NCBI RefSeq assembly: GCF_009765355.1
Contig: NZ_VTHK01000016.1
Coordinates: forward strand, 62,001-126,000
Length of the DNA stretch: 64,000 bases
Source of the DNA: Amycolatopsis anabasis
GTDB taxonomy: Bacteria > Actinomycetota > Actinomycetes > Mycobacteriales > Pseudonocardiaceae
Direction of reading: 5' to 3'
Positions within the stretch are counted from its first letter, which is position 1. Each line of letters begins with the position of its first letter. This document shows positions 1-8,558 of the stretch, piece by piece. Below the pieces are notes generated by a model, which was not told where the DNA came from, made no database searches, and saw only the letters and a program-made list of their open reading frames with translations. A program made the position numbers and the translations under genes.

Positions 1-1119
1 CGCGAATTCGTCCGCATAGGACAGTGAACTCGCGTCGCGGTGGAAGTACGGCGCCAGGATCACGAACGCCGCGCCCGCGGGCACGGTGTCCGCACCCCAT
101 TTCGTGTCCACAGTGGAATCGCGCAGGACGACCGGGGTGGTCGGCCACAGGCGGAGCGATTCCAGCTGGCAGGCACGCAGGTACCGCAGCAGTTGCGGCT
201 TGGCCAGGTCGAGCGCGTCGAGTTCGGCGTGCGCCCGGCCCGCCTGCTCCGGATGGGTGGCCAGCAGCGCGAGGGTGCGGGCGGTGACGATGCCCGCGGC
301 GTCGAAGGCGAACAGCCAGTGCGGCACCTGCCCGCCGGGATCGGTTCCCTCGGCGGCGGGCGTCTGGGCCAGGGCCTGGGCGAGGCTGCCCGGTTCGGCG
401 CGGTCCAGCCGGATGCGCAGCCGCTCGGCGAAGTCGCTGCGCCGGACGCGGCGGATCGGGTGCAAATAGGACCAGTTGCCGGCCGTACGCAGCTCGCCGA
501 GCTCGTCGGTGAGCGCCTCGTCGTCGCGCGCGCTGTCCCCGAGCACCACGCGCCGCACGATCCGCCACCAGCCGTCGGCGAACCGCGACCAGGACAACCG
601 GCCACCGACCTCGGCCGCGGCGGTCATCCGGTCCGCCTCCTCGCGCACGACCGCGACGAACGGCTCGGCGAGTTCGTGCAGCGGGCGGGGAGTCTGCAGC
701 ACGTTCTCGTTGAACTCGCGCCGCTTCGCGCGTTCCGCACCCCGCGAGATCAGCACGCCGTGCGGCTGGAACTGGGTGAGCGCGGCGCGCTTCTCCTGGT
801 TCGCCGGGGTGAACGAGGCCGCCTCGGTCACCAGGATCCGGTGCACGTCCCCGGGATCCAGGACGAGCAGCACGGTACGGCCCGGGATCGGCACGCGCAG
901 CGACCCGGGGCCGTACCGGTCGTTGAGCTCGTGCATCAGGCCGACCGTCTTCCGATCGGCCTGCAGCTTTTCCGCGAGCGCCATGACCTGCGGCCGGCGC
1001 ACGATGACCCCGCCCGCCACCAGCGGCACTCCGGCTTCGAGGCCGAAGCGCACGGTCTCGGGCACCGACGCCCTGGGCAGTCCGTTTCGGGTCCGGGGCG
1101 CCCGGGTGGTTCCGGTCAT
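1..1119 (-). CDS. Cytochrome P450, 3' part cut off by window edge
   Basis: Heme monooxygenase, partial: 373 codons are visible and the frame is still open at base 1, so the heme-binding Cys loop lies outside the window. The ATG at 1119 is preceded by GGAGGAGG at a good distance. Visible P450 features are a C-helix region around residues 120-141 (GVLISRGAERAKRREF), an I-helix around 268-285 (FDAAGIVTA) and the K-helix ExxR motif E320-SLR323. The I-helix has Ala-Gly and Thr279, but the usual acidic residue before the Thr is Val278, which may alter proton delivery. There is no membrane anchor, as in soluble bacterial P450s. It lies 64 bases downstream of the SRPBCC gene on the same strand. Substrate unknown. 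Confidence 0.88.
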   Translation of the reverse strand, partial: MTGTTRAPRTRNGLPRASVPETVRFGLEAGVPLVAGGVIVRRPQVMALAEKLQADRKTVGLMHELNDRYGPGSLRVPIPGRTVLLVLDPGDVHRILVTEAASFTPANQEKRAALTQFQPHGVLISRGAERAKRREFNENVLQTPRPLHELAEPFVAVVREEADRMTAAAEVGGRLSWSRFADGWWRIVRRVVLGDSARDDEALTDELGELRTAGNWSYLHPIRRVRRSDFAERLRIRLDRAEPGSLAQALAQTPAAEGTDPGGQVPHWLFAFDAAGIVTARTLALLATHPEQAGRAHAELDALDLAKPQLLRYLRACQLESLRLWPTTPVVLRDSTVDTKWGADTVPAGAAFVILAPYFHRDASSLSYADEFA

Positions 1120-1183
1120 GACGTCCTCCTCCGTCCGAGTCGGAGGAGGACTACCCCGGCTCCCGGCCGGGCAAACGGCCCGG

Positions 1184-1645
1184 TCAGCCCGGCGGACGCG
1201 GCACCTCTCCGCGCCACGCACCGGTTTCCCGGCCGCGGTTCTCGATGAAGTTCTTGAACCGCTGCATGTCACCCCGCACCCGGCGGTCCAGGATCCCGAG
1301 CTTGTCCGCGACGTTCTCCACGAAGCCCTCGGGGTCGATCTCCATCTGCGCGGTCACCCGGGTCTTCCCCTCGGCCAAGCGGTGGAAGGTGATCACGCCG
1401 CCGTGCTCCGGGCCGCTGTCGGACTTCCAGGCGACCCGTTCGTCCGGATGCTGTTCGGTGATGGTCGCGTCGAATTCGCGCGCGACCCCACCGAACCGGG
1501 TGACCCAATGCGTATGGGTGTCGTCGAGCTGGCGCACTTGCTCGACGCCTTCCATGAATTCCGGAAACGATTCGAACTGGGTCCACTGGTTGTAGGCCGT
1601 GGACACCGGAACGTCGACTTCGACGATTTCGGTGATCGTGCTCAT
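1184..1645 (-). CDS. SRPBCC (polyketide cyclase/dehydrase-like) protein
   Basis: A 153-residue single-domain START/SRPBCC fold protein. The N-terminal half shows the typical pattern MSTITEIVEVDVPV...AYNQWTQFESFPEFM, followed by W/F-rich strands and a C-terminal amphipathic helix (DMQRFKNFIENR). Relatives bind small hydrophobic ligands or are stress proteins of unknown function. The ATG at 1645 has GAGGAGAG upstream. A short GC hairpin (CCGGGC/GCCCGG, 1167-1183) touches the stop codon but lacks a T-tract, so co-transcription with the downstream P450 is possible. The ligand cannot be read from sequence. Confidence 0.82.
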   Translation of the reverse strand: MSTITEIVEVDVPVSTAYNQWTQFESFPEFMEGVEQVRQLDDTHTHWVTRFGGVAREFDATITEQHPDERVAWKSDSGPEHGGVITFHRLAEGKTRVTAQMEIDPEGFVENVADKLGILDRRVRGDMQRFKNFIENRGRETGAWRGEVPRPPG

Positions 1646-1747
1646 CCGGCACTCTCCTCACGTTGATTGGGGGCACGCTCGGGTTACCCGGCAAAGCCGC
1701 GGGCACACCTGCCGTTTGAAGGTTCGCCGGAGAGGTACTCCCCCGAC

Positions 1748-2389
1748 GTGGCGACCAGAACGCAGGACGCGAGCGAGTTCGTACCGGACACCCGCGAGCT
1801 GTCCCGGCTCCGCTCGGCCGCGGCGACCTGCCGGGGCTGCGGGCTCTACCGGGACGCGACGCAGACCGTCTTCGGCGACGGTCCGGGAAACGCCCGGGTG
1901 CTCATGGTCGGCGAGCAGCCCGGCGACTACGAGGACCGGGCGGGGGAACCGTTCGTCGGCCCGGCCGGGCGGCTGCTGGACCGCGCGCTGGCGGAGAGCG
2001 CCATCGACCGCGAACAGGTGTACGTCACCAACGCGGTGAAGCACTTCAAGTTCGTCCGGGCCGAACGCGGCAAGCAGCGCATCCACAAGAAGCCGTCGCG
2101 CACCGAGATCGTCGCCTGCCGCCCCTGGCTGCTCGCCGAACTGGACGCGACCCGGCCCGAACTGGTCGTGTTCCTCGGCGCGACCGCGGCCCAGGCGCTC
2201 CTCGGCAGCTCGTTCCGGGTGACCAGGGAGCGCGGGAACCTGCTCGACCTGCCCGAACGTCCCGCGAAGGCGCTCGCCACCGTGCACCCGTCCTCGGTCC
2301 TGCGCGCGCCCGACCGCCAGGCCGCCTACGCGGATTTCGTCGCCGACCTGCGGGTCGCCGCGACGGCGCTGGAACCGGCGAAGCCCTAG
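1748..2389 (+). CDS. udgX: UdgX-type uracil-DNA glycosylase
   Basis: Uracil-DNA glycosylase superfamily, iron-sulfur branch, 213 residues from the GTG at 1748 (GGAGAGG lies 12 bases upstream; an in-frame ATG at 1667 would add 27 residues with no domain match). Seen: CxxC near the N terminus (CRGCGLY), motif A GEQPGDYEDRAGEPFVGPAG, an inserted basic loop GKQRIHKKPSRTE, a later Cys in IVACRPW, and motif B HPSSVLR. The R-I-H loop is the hallmark of UdgX, whose His is known in Mycobacterium to become covalently linked to uracil-containing DNA instead of releasing uracil. The usual fourth Fe-S Cys position (NAVKHFKF) is His here. Stop codons overlap tail-to-tail with the cold-shock gene. Confidence 0.88.
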   Translation: MATRTQDASEFVPDTRELSRLRSAAATCRGCGLYRDATQTVFGDGPGNARVLMVGEQPGDYEDRAGEPFVGPAGRLLDRALAESAIDREQVYVTNAVKHFKFVRAERGKQRIHKKPSRTEIVACRPWLLAELDATRPELVVFLGATAAQALLGSSFRVTRERGNLLDLPERPAKALATVHPSSVLRAPDRQAAYADFVADLRVAATALEPAKP

Positions 2390-2820
2390 GCTTCGATCCA
2401 GCCGTGCGAATGCGCCAGCCGCACGATGCTGCGCCGCACCTGCAGGATCTGGTCGGCGGTCATGGTGGTCGTCGCCCCGAGCAGGACCTCGGTGACCTCC
2501 TGGGTGAACTCCTTCGCCGAGAGCACGTCGCACAGCTCCTCGTCGTCCGGGTGCACCTGGCGCGCCTCGGCGGAACGCACGGTGACCGGCAGCGGGGGCG
2601 ACGCGTTCTCCAGCACGCGAACCCCGGACGCCTTCAACCCGCGGTCGCCCTCTTCCACCTGGAATTCGACGACGACCCCGGGGCCGATCAGCCGCTTGTC
2701 GACCTCCAGATCATTGACGTGCATGAAAACGTCCTCGCCACCGGTATCCGGGGCGACAAAACCATAACCGCGAATTTCGTCAAAACGAACGACTTTTCCC
2801 GTAACCACCGCTGATCCCAT
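2386..2820 (-). CDS. Cold-shock-domain protein with C-terminal extension
   Basis: About 144 residues. The first 65 form a cold-shock OB-fold: GKVVRFDEIRGYGFVAPD carries the RNP1-like motif, followed by DVFMHVNDL (RNP2-like) and a GPGVVVEFQVEEGDRG strand. Unlike classic 65-70 residue CspA proteins it continues for about 75 residues of mostly helical sequence without a known domain, a form common in Actinobacteria. Predicted role is single-stranded nucleic acid binding. Start is ambiguous: ATG at 2820, a TTG four codons upstream (2832), or GTG at 2808. The ATG is preferred. It converges on udgX with overlapping stop codons inside CCTAGG. Confidence 0.85.
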   Translation of the reverse strand: MGSAVVTGKVVRFDEIRGYGFVAPDTGGEDVFMHVNDLEVDKRLIGPGVVVEFQVEEGDRGLKASGVRVLENASPPLPVTVRSAEARQVHPDDEELCDVLSAKEFTQEVTEVLLGATTTMTADQILQVRRSIVRLAHSHGWIEA

Positions 2821-2898
2821 CCTCAAACCCAATCAACCGACGCACGCCGCACCGCCGTCGCGTCACCCTAGCGTCTCGTTACCGCACGCACAACACGA

Positions 2899-4149
2899 TC
2901 ACCACCGAGCCGAATACTCTTCGGGCGGTCGCCACATCGAAGGCAACGGCAGATGCGTGGTGTCCGGAAACATGTAGAGCGCCCGCAACGCGGTACCGAG
3001 TTCGGCGATATCGGCCGGATCCGTCAGCGAGCGCCCGAGCTCGTCGGAAATGCGGCGAAGCCGGTGTCGAACGGTGTTGGGATGGCAGAACACCCGCTCG
3101 GCGGTGAGCTTGGTGGACCCCTGGCAGTCGAACCAGGCACGCAGGGTCAGCAGCAGCACGTTCCGCTCCTCACCGGCGAGATCCAGGATCGGGCGCAGCA
3201 CGTCGTAGGCCAGTTGCACCGACGCCTCCGGTGCGCTGGCGACCAGGCCGGCGAGCGGGGATTCGTTGAACTGCACGGTGCCGGACGTGCCCGGGGCCAG
3301 ACTGGACAGGGCGACGCGCGCGAGGTGCAGCGCGCGGGCGGTGTTGCCGAGCCCGGAGAACACCGGGCTCACCCCGACCCGCCCGGCCACGTTCTCGCGC
3401 AGCAGATCGATGATCGCCCGCGAAGCGTCCGCGTTCCGGAGCGAGACCACGCCGACCTGGAGGTCCGGGGTGAGCCGCCAGGCCGAGGCGTGATTGCGTT
3501 CGCGGAGCCGGGTTTCTATCTGGGGCAACGGTTCCTGGCCCACTCCCGGGGTCTCGGCGGCGACCACCACGAACGTGCCGTCCAGGGAGAGGTCGAGCAT
3601 GCGCGCGATGTCCCAGAGCGTCCCCTCGGTCGCGGTCCCGCCCGCGAACAACGCCTCGATCAGCGCGAGCCGCCGGTTCTGCCGGGAGAGCATGAGTTCG
3701 GCGGTGGTGTCCCGGTAGGCGGTGGTCAGCGCCTCGGCGTAGTCGTCGACCAGGACCCAGATCGCGTTGGTCGCGGCGACCAGCGCGGCGAGGTCGCCGC
3801 GGTCGCCCCGCGCGGTGAGGTCCACGAACTGCTGCCAGACCTCGGTCAATCCGATCCGGTACGCGCGCAGCAGTTCCGGCAGCGGCGCACCCTGCAGCGC
3901 GCGGGCGCGGCCGGTGCTGCTCGCCTGGGAAAGGTCGGGCATTCCGGCGCCACGCAGGGCGCGCATCACGAAGTCCAGGTTCACCCGCACCGAGGTGCGC
4001 AGTTCGTCGTGCGAGACGAACTGCGCCTCGCGGTAGACCGTCATCTCCTCGATGATCTGGCCGACGGTGTGCTCGATCATTTCCGGCATCCGCGCCTCGA
4101 CCTGCACGGCGAGCGCGGACACCTGGGGCGCGGTGTCCAGGTAGTGCAC
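2899..4149 (-). CDS. PucR/CdaR-type transcriptional regulator
   Basis: 416 residues. The N-terminal ~160 residues are helical and resemble the RsbRD-type N-terminal domain found in actinobacterial PucR proteins (ARALQGAPLPELLRAYRIGLTEVWQQFVD). A central GGDEF-like beta/alpha region follows (FVVVAAETPG..., VGVSPVFSGLGNTARALHLARVAL). The C terminus is the PucR helix-turn-helix, with LRAWFDCQGSTKLTAERVFCHPNTVRHRLRRI. Such regulators often control purine or aromatic catabolism. Its closest upstream neighbour is the iorBA molybdenum oxidoreductase operon on the same strand, a plausible target, but no operator evidence ties them. Confidence 0.86.
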   Translation of the reverse strand: MHYLDTAPQVSALAVQVEARMPEMIEHTVGQIIEEMTVYREAQFVSHDELRTSVRVNLDFVMRALRGAGMPDLSQASSTGRARALQGAPLPELLRAYRIGLTEVWQQFVDLTARGDRGDLAALVAATNAIWVLVDDYAEALTTAYRDTTAELMLSRQNRRLALIEALFAGGTATEGTLWDIARMLDLSLDGTFVVVAAETPGVGQEPLPQIETRLRERNHASAWRLTPDLQVGVVSLRNADASRAIIDLLRENVAGRVGVSPVFSGLGNTARALHLARVALSSLAPGTSGTVQFNESPLAGLVASAPEASVQLAYDVLRPILDLAGEERNVLLLTLRAWFDCQGSTKLTAERVFCHPNTVRHRLRRISDELGRSLTDPADIAELGTALRALYMFPDTTHLPLPSMWRPPEEYSARW

Positions 4150-4258
4150 GAAACCCTCACAGCCGAACGACGATTCCGCGGGGCCTCCGCGGTGAGTCCC
4201 TGGAACTCGTCATCTAACACGAAACCAGGTAATCCGGCTGGGTGAACACAAAACGGAC

Positions 4259-4300
4259 CGCAGGTGCGGCGGCGGAATCGGTTCCGCCGCCGCACCTGCG
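4259..4300 (-). terminator. Rho-independent terminator after iorA
   Basis: A perfect 19-bp stem (arms 4259-4277 and 4282-4300, sequence CGCAGGTGCGGCGGCGGAA and its complement) closes on a four-base TCGG loop, 15 bases beyond the iorA stop. In the minus-strand direction it is followed within a few bases by GTTTTG. Stem length, tight loop and position support an intrinsic terminator for the iorBA operon. Confidence 0.85.
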
Positions 4301-4315
4301 ATCACCCGGGGGTGT

Positions 4316-4771
4316 TCACATCTTGGCGGCCGCGCTCTTGATGGCTTCGCGGATGCGGAAGTAGGTGCCGCAGCGGCACACGTTCTCGATCTGGTCGATC
4401 TCCGCGTCGGTGGGGTTCTTCGTCTTCTTCAACAACGCCACCGCCGCCATGATCTGCCCCGGCTGGCAGTAGCCGCACTGCGCCACGTCCTGCTCCAGCC
4501 ACGCCTCCTGCACCGGATGCAGCTTCTCCCCGTCGGCGAGGCCCTCGATCGTGGTCACCTCCCGGCCCGCCGCCTGGGCCACCGGGGTCACGCACGGGTT
4601 GATCGCCTCCCCGTCGAGGTGGCTGGTGCACGCCTTGCACACGTTGATCCCGCAGCCGTACTTCGGCCCCTTGATCCCCAGCTTGTCCCGCAACGCCCAC
4701 AGCAACGGCAGATCCGCCGGAGCTTCCACGGTGACGGTCTTCCCGTTCACGGTGAAGGTGTAATTCGGCAC
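4316..4771 (-). CDS. iorA: [2Fe-2S] subunit of isoquinoline 1-oxidoreductase-type enzyme
   Basis: Small electron-transfer subunit of a xanthine dehydrogenase-family enzyme, 151 residues, the usual length. The N-terminal plant-type ferredoxin domain has C40, C45, C48 and C60. The C-terminal [2Fe-2S]-binding domain has C99, C102, C132 and C134 (CGYC and CRC). The GTG start at 4771 has GAGGAG eight bases upstream. It follows iorB by 12 bases in one transcription unit. No FAD subunit is present, which fits the two-subunit IorAB type in which electrons leave to an external acceptor such as a cytochrome. A strong terminator follows. Confidence 0.9.
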   Translation of the reverse strand: MPNYTFTVNGKTVTVEAPADLPLLWALRDKLGIKGPKYGCGINVCKACTSHLDGEAINPCVTPVAQAAGREVTTIEGLADGEKLHPVQEAWLEQDVAQCGYCQPGQIMAAVALLKKTKNPTDAEIDQIENVCRCGTYFRIREAIKSAAAKM

Positions 4772-4783
4772 TGGCTCGCTCCT

Positions 4784-7018
4784 CTAACGCGGGAAGGGGT
4801 CGAAGTCGACATCGAAGTTGATCGGGAAGCTGCGCGGCTGCGTCCCGGTCGCCCGCGCGTAGGCGTTCGCCACGGCCGCGGCCGCCGCGGGGACGCCGAG
4901 TTCCCCGGCGCCGCCCGGTTCCCCGTTGGCGGGCATGATGAAGATCCGCACGTCCGGTGGCGAATTCTTCTGCCGCGCGTAGTGGAACTGCGAATAACTG
5001 CCTTCCAGGGGCAGGCCCTTGTCGATGTGCAGCCCGGCGCGCAGGATCGTGGCGATCCCGTCGGTGAGCCCGCCCAGCAACTGGGCCTCCAGGCCGCGCG
5101 GGTTGATCGGACGGCCCACATCCGCGGCGATCACCGCCCTGGTCACCCGCGGGTTCTTCGGATCCCGCGCGTCGATCTCGATCAGGCACGCGGTGCACGA
5201 CTTGTACTCCTCGTGGAAGGCCACGCCCTGGGCGCAGCCCTTCGGCATCGCGCGGCCCCAGGCGCCCGCCGAGGCGACCTTGTCCAGCACCGCGCGCTGC
5301 CGCTCGTTCTTCAGCGACTCCCGGCGGAACGCCACCGGATCCTTGCCCAGTTTCCGGGCGATCTCGTCCACCATGATCTCTTCGGACGTGCGCGTGGTGG
5401 CCGAGTACACCGAACGCCAGCTGCCGGTGTTCATCCGCAGCGGCACCTCGTTGAGCAACTCGGTCACCACGCCGAAGTTGTAGGGCACCTTCTCGGTGAG
5501 CGTGAAGACCGTCTGCGCGAAACTCAGGTTGCCGCCGACCGGCAGCTTGGCCGCGGTCGCGGTGAGAATCTCGCCGAGCCCGTGCCGGAAATCGGTTTCC
5601 ACCGCGGCGACGCGTTGTTCGTAGGTGAGCACCTGCCCCAGCGCGAAGGTCGCCCGCAGCTTGTGGTGCGTGGCGGGCCGGGCCCGGCCGTGCCGCATGT
5701 CGTCGATGCGGCTCCACATCAGCTTGACCGGTCGTTTGACGGCCTTGGAGATCTGCGCGGCCTCCAGGGCCGCGTCGAAGAAGAGCTTCCGCCCGAAGGA
5801 ACCGCCGCCCTGCACCACGTGCACGGTCACCTTGTTCTCCGGCAGCCCGAGTTCGCCCGCGATGGTCTGCTTCGCGACGATCGGCGACTTCAGCCCGGAC
5901 CAGATCTCCGCGCGGTCCGCCCGCACGTCGGCGATCGCGCAGTTCGTCTCCAGCGGCGCGTGGCTCACGAACGCGAAGTCGAACTCCGCGTCGACGTGCT
6001 GGGTCAGGAGGGGTGGGATGACGAATGGAAGCGCGGCCGCGCGGAGCTTCTTACGAATGTCCGCATCGGACAGTCCGTCGATCGTGCCCGGTTTCCAGGT
6101 CACGTCGAGCGCGTTCTTCGCGTCGAGCGCCTGGCCGAAGGTTTCGGCGACGACCGCCACCCCGTTCGGGACCACCGCGAGGTCCACCACCCCGGGCATC
6201 GCGCGGACCGCGGCCTCGTTGTTGACCTTCTTGACGCTGCCCTTGATGGTCGGGGCGCGGCGCACCATCGTCGGCAGCGCGCCGGGCACGTCGAGGTCGA
6301 GGGTGTACTTCTTCCGTCCGGTCACCATGTCCCGGGCGTCCATACGCGACTGCGGCGTGCCGATCACCTGGTGCGCGGACTCCGGTTTCGGCGCGGCGGG
6401 CACGGCCGGGGCGGCCAGCCGCGCGGCCACCGCCGACAGGGCGCCGTACGAGGCGGTGCGCCCGTCCGGCGCGACCACGGTGGTGTTCCGGGTGCGCAGC
6501 CCGCCGGGTGCGGCCTTCCACTGCTGCGCCGCGGCGGTGATCAGCCGGGCGCGCGCCGCCGCCGCGGTCGCGCGGACCGGGCCGTAGAGCGAGCGCACCG
6601 AGTTCGAGCCACCGGTCAGCTGGTTGAACAACAGTTCGGGCCGGGCGTCGGCGAGCCGGACCTCGACGTCGGAGAGCCGGGCGTCCAGTTCCTCGGCGAC
6701 CATCATCGCGACCGCGGTGTTGATGCCCTGACCGACTTCCGCGCGGGGCAGTTCCACCCGGATCTTGTTGTCCTCGCTGATTTCCAGCACCAGCATGCCG
6801 GAGGTCGGCAGGCCGGCGAGGATCAGCGCGTCGCCGAGGTCGACCACGTCCGGCACACCCGGCGGGCTGGGGATCGCCGCCTCGGCTTCCGCCGGGACGG
6901 CCGCGTCCGCACCGAGCCGGGTCGCGAAGGTCAGCGTCGGCGCGGCGACCACGAAGGTGAGGAACCGCCGTCGCCCGAGCGACCCCGAGCTTTCATCGAC
7001 GAGCGGGGAGCGTGCCAT
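4784..7018 (-). CDS. iorB: Molybdopterin-binding subunit of isoquinoline 1-oxidoreductase-type enzyme (Tat-exported)
   Basis: 744 residues. A twin-arginine signal lies at the N terminus (GRRRFLTF, residues 15-22, then a hydrophobic stretch FVVAAPTLTFATRLG), so the complex is probably exported folded and carries the leaderless IorA partner. The body is an aldehyde oxidase/xanthine dehydrogenase molybdopterin subunit: VELPRAEVGQGINTAVAMMVAEEL, the repeated ligand loops GGGSFGRKLFFDAALEAAQIS and WRSVYSATTRTSEEIMVDEIA, and the GGAGELGVPAAAAAVANA segment near the C terminus containing the probable catalytic Glu. ATG at 7018 follows AAGGAGG. The substrate is unproved: N-heterocycles or aldehydes. 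Confidence 0.9.
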   Translation of the reverse strand: MARSPLVDESSGSLGRRRFLTFVVAAPTLTFATRLGADAAVPAEAEAAIPSPPGVPDVVDLGDALILAGLPTSGMLVLEISEDNKIRVELPRAEVGQGINTAVAMMVAEELDARLSDVEVRLADARPELLFNQLTGGSNSVRSLYGPVRATAAAARARLITAAAQQWKAAPGGLRTRNTTVVAPDGRTASYGALSAVAARLAAPAVPAAPKPESAHQVIGTPQSRMDARDMVTGRKKYTLDLDVPGALPTMVRRAPTIKGSVKKVNNEAAVRAMPGVVDLAVVPNGVAVVAETFGQALDAKNALDVTWKPGTIDGLSDADIRKKLRAAALPFVIPPLLTQHVDAEFDFAFVSHAPLETNCAIADVRADRAEIWSGLKSPIVAKQTIAGELGLPENKVTVHVVQGGGSFGRKLFFDAALEAAQISKAVKRPVKLMWSRIDDMRHGRARPATHHKLRATFALGQVLTYEQRVAAVETDFRHGLGEILTATAAKLPVGGNLSFAQTVFTLTEKVPYNFGVVTELLNEVPLRMNTGSWRSVYSATTRTSEEIMVDEIARKLGKDPVAFRRESLKNERQRAVLDKVASAGAWGRAMPKGCAQGVAFHEEYKSCTACLIEIDARDPKNPRVTRAVIAADVGRPINPRGLEAQLLGGLTDGIATILRAGLHIDKGLPLEGSYSQFHYARQKNSPPDVRIFIMPANGEPGGAGELGVPAAAAAVANAYARATGTQPRSFPINFDVDFDPFPR

Positions 7019-7086
7019 GAGCGCCTCCTTGAGCTGTGACGCGCGACACTCTAGGCAGGCGCAAATGGCAGGGTCAACGGTAGGTA

Positions 7087-7151
7087 GTCACCCGGGCCCA
7101 TCTGTGTTACCAGGTGACAGTTTCGGCGCCAGATTCTGTGGCGCGCCACAG
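7087..7151. promoter_or_regulatory. Palindromes upstream of iorBA
   Basis: The 206-base gap between iorB and the lipase gene holds two inverted repeats. One is GTCACC...GGTGAC (7087-7092 and 7113-7118). The other is the perfect 16-base palindrome CTGTGGCGCGCCACAG (7136-7151). Both lie 70-130 bases upstream of the iorB start, where operators or an activator site would be expected. The 7136 palindrome could alternatively be part of a terminator for the lipase gene. The regulator is not known; the nearby PucR protein is one candidate. Confidence 0.4.
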
Positions 7152-7224
7152 CCGTCCCTGATCGGAACGGCCCAGCCGGGCATTCCAGCCGGTCGTGTCG
7201 AGGCTGGCGCGCCCGGCCCAACGA

Positions 7225-8154
7225 TCACGGGCTGGGCAGAACGACCCGGCATCCCGGCTGCCGCGGGTGGGCGGGGTCGAGCTGGTTGAGGATCAGATCC
7301 GCCACGGTGAGATCGGCGGCCAGCCCGAAGTGCCCGGTGGCGTCGGTCGCGCAGTAGTCCTGGATCCACAGGTTCTTCGCGTTCGGCACCGGCGGGAAGA
7401 CCAGGGTGTCGGCGGGAATGGTGAAGTCCGTGCGGCTGCCGATGGTCAGGTAGTTCACCCCCGCGGTGGTGCCGCCGCGGGCGTTGAGCCGGTTCCACAA
7501 CTCGCCGTTCGCGAGGTCGAGGACCCCGAGCGTGCGGTCGGCGAGGCGGTGGATGATCTCGTCGGCGTTCGGCAGCAGGTGCACCAGGTTGTAGGCGAAC
7601 GAGACGAGGTTGAAGCCCTGGTCGACCCGGTACGGGCTGCCCAGGCCGAGGTACGTGCGCACCTTGGGCGCGCCGCCGAGCACCTCGGTGTAGTAGCGCG
7701 CGAGGATCCCGCCCTGCGAATGGCCGATCAGGTCGAGTTTGGCGGCGCCCGTGGTGGCCAGCACCTTCTCCGCGAACTCCGCGACCGTGCGGGCCGAGGC
7801 CACCGGGTCGTCCAGCCCGATCAGGCCCGGCGGGACGAACGGGTCCTGACCGTAGTTCAGCGCGAAGACGCAGTAGCCCTCGTTGCGCAGGTAGGGCGCC
7901 AGGGCCGCGAAGTCCATCGAGATCGAGGTGAGGGTCGAGGGCACCAGGACCACCGGTTCCGGATGCGCGGCCGAGGGGCGGCACGACCAGTCGTTGGCCC
8001 CGGCCGGGGAGCCGTTCCAGTCGCGCAGACCCGCCTGCAGACCGGCGCCGAAGCCCCAGTTCACCTTGAGCGGCTCGGCGTTCGCCGTGCCCGCCGGGAC
8101 GATCAGCCCCAGTACCGCCGCGCACGCGGCCAAACAGATCGCCAACCGTCGCAC
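7225..8154 (-). CDS. Secreted lipase/triacylglycerol hydrolase (alpha/beta fold)
   Basis: Alpha/beta hydrolase of 309 residues from a GTG at 8154, chosen because AGGGAGG sits six bases upstream; an upstream in-frame ATG (8196) would add 14 residues ahead of the signal peptide. The signal peptide is RRLAICLAACAAVLGLIVPAGTANA with cleavage after ANA. The nucleophile elbow is GHSQG, as in bacterial lipases such as LipA/EstA, following VVLVPSTLTSISMDFAALAPYLRNEGY. Late His-containing segment DATGHFGLAADL probably supplies the catalytic His. Predicted extracellular esterase/lipase. Confidence 0.87.
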   Translation of the reverse strand: MRRLAICLAACAAVLGLIVPAGTANAEPLKVNWGFGAGLQAGLRDWNGSPAGANDWSCRPSAAHPEPVVLVPSTLTSISMDFAALAPYLRNEGYCVFALNYGQDPFVPPGLIGLDDPVASARTVAEFAEKVLATTGAAKLDLIGHSQGGILARYYTEVLGGAPKVRTYLGLGSPYRVDQGFNLVSFAYNLVHLLPNADEIIHRLADRTLGVLDLANGELWNRLNARGGTTAGVNYLTIGSRTDFTIPADTLVFPPVPNAKNLWIQDYCATDATGHFGLAADLTVADLILNQLDPAHPRQPGCRVVLPSP

Positions 8155-8222
8155 CGTGAACCTCCCTGTTCCCACCCGTCGCATCGGGGTGATCAACGAG
8201 TGAGGTTCGGTAAGGTCACTGA

Positions 8223-8558
8223 TCAGTTACTCCGGGGCGCGTACATGATCACGGCGACGCCGAGCAGGCAGATCACCGCGCCGAGCAGGTCGTAGCGATC
8301 CGGCCGGTAGCCGTCGAGGAGCACGCCCCACAGCAGCGAACCGGCGACGAAGATGCCGCCGTACGCCGCGAGCACGCGGCCGAAATGCGCGTCCGGCTGG
8401 AGCGTCGCGACGAATCCGTAGGCGCCCAGCGCGACGATCCCGCCGAGCGCCCACAGCCAGCCGCGCTGCTCCCGCACGCCCTGCCACACCAGCCAGGCGC
8501 CCCCGATCTCGGCCAGCGCGGCGAGCACGAACAACGCCAGCGAACGGACGACGGTCAC
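8223..8558 (-). CDS. ynfA: YnfA-family small membrane protein
   Basis: 111 residues with four predicted membrane helices, matching UPF0060/YnfA: RSLALFVLAALAEIGGAWLVW, GWLWALGGIVALGAYGFVATL, GRVLAAYGGIFVAGSLLWG and LLGAVICLLGVAVIMY. YnfA proteins resemble small multidrug resistance pumps and have been implicated in drug/cation efflux in enterics. The GTG start (8558) overlaps the MerR stop as GTGA, so it is the third gene of a tightly coupled operon. This arrangement implies the transporter is induced by whatever the MerR protein senses. Confidence 0.88.
   Translation of the reverse strand: MTVVRSLALFVLAALAEIGGAWLVWQGVREQRGWLWALGGIVALGAYGFVATLQPDAHFGRVLAAYGGIFVAGSLLWGVLLDGYRPDRYDLLGAVICLLGVAVIMYAPRSN

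Noticed and set aside
4517..7039. 840-residue open frame on the plus strand opposite iorB
   Set aside because: Shadow frame typical of very high GC; the opposite strand encodes a complete molybdopterin subunit with known motifs. The same applies to other long antisense frames, for example 14301-16634 and 59703-62270.
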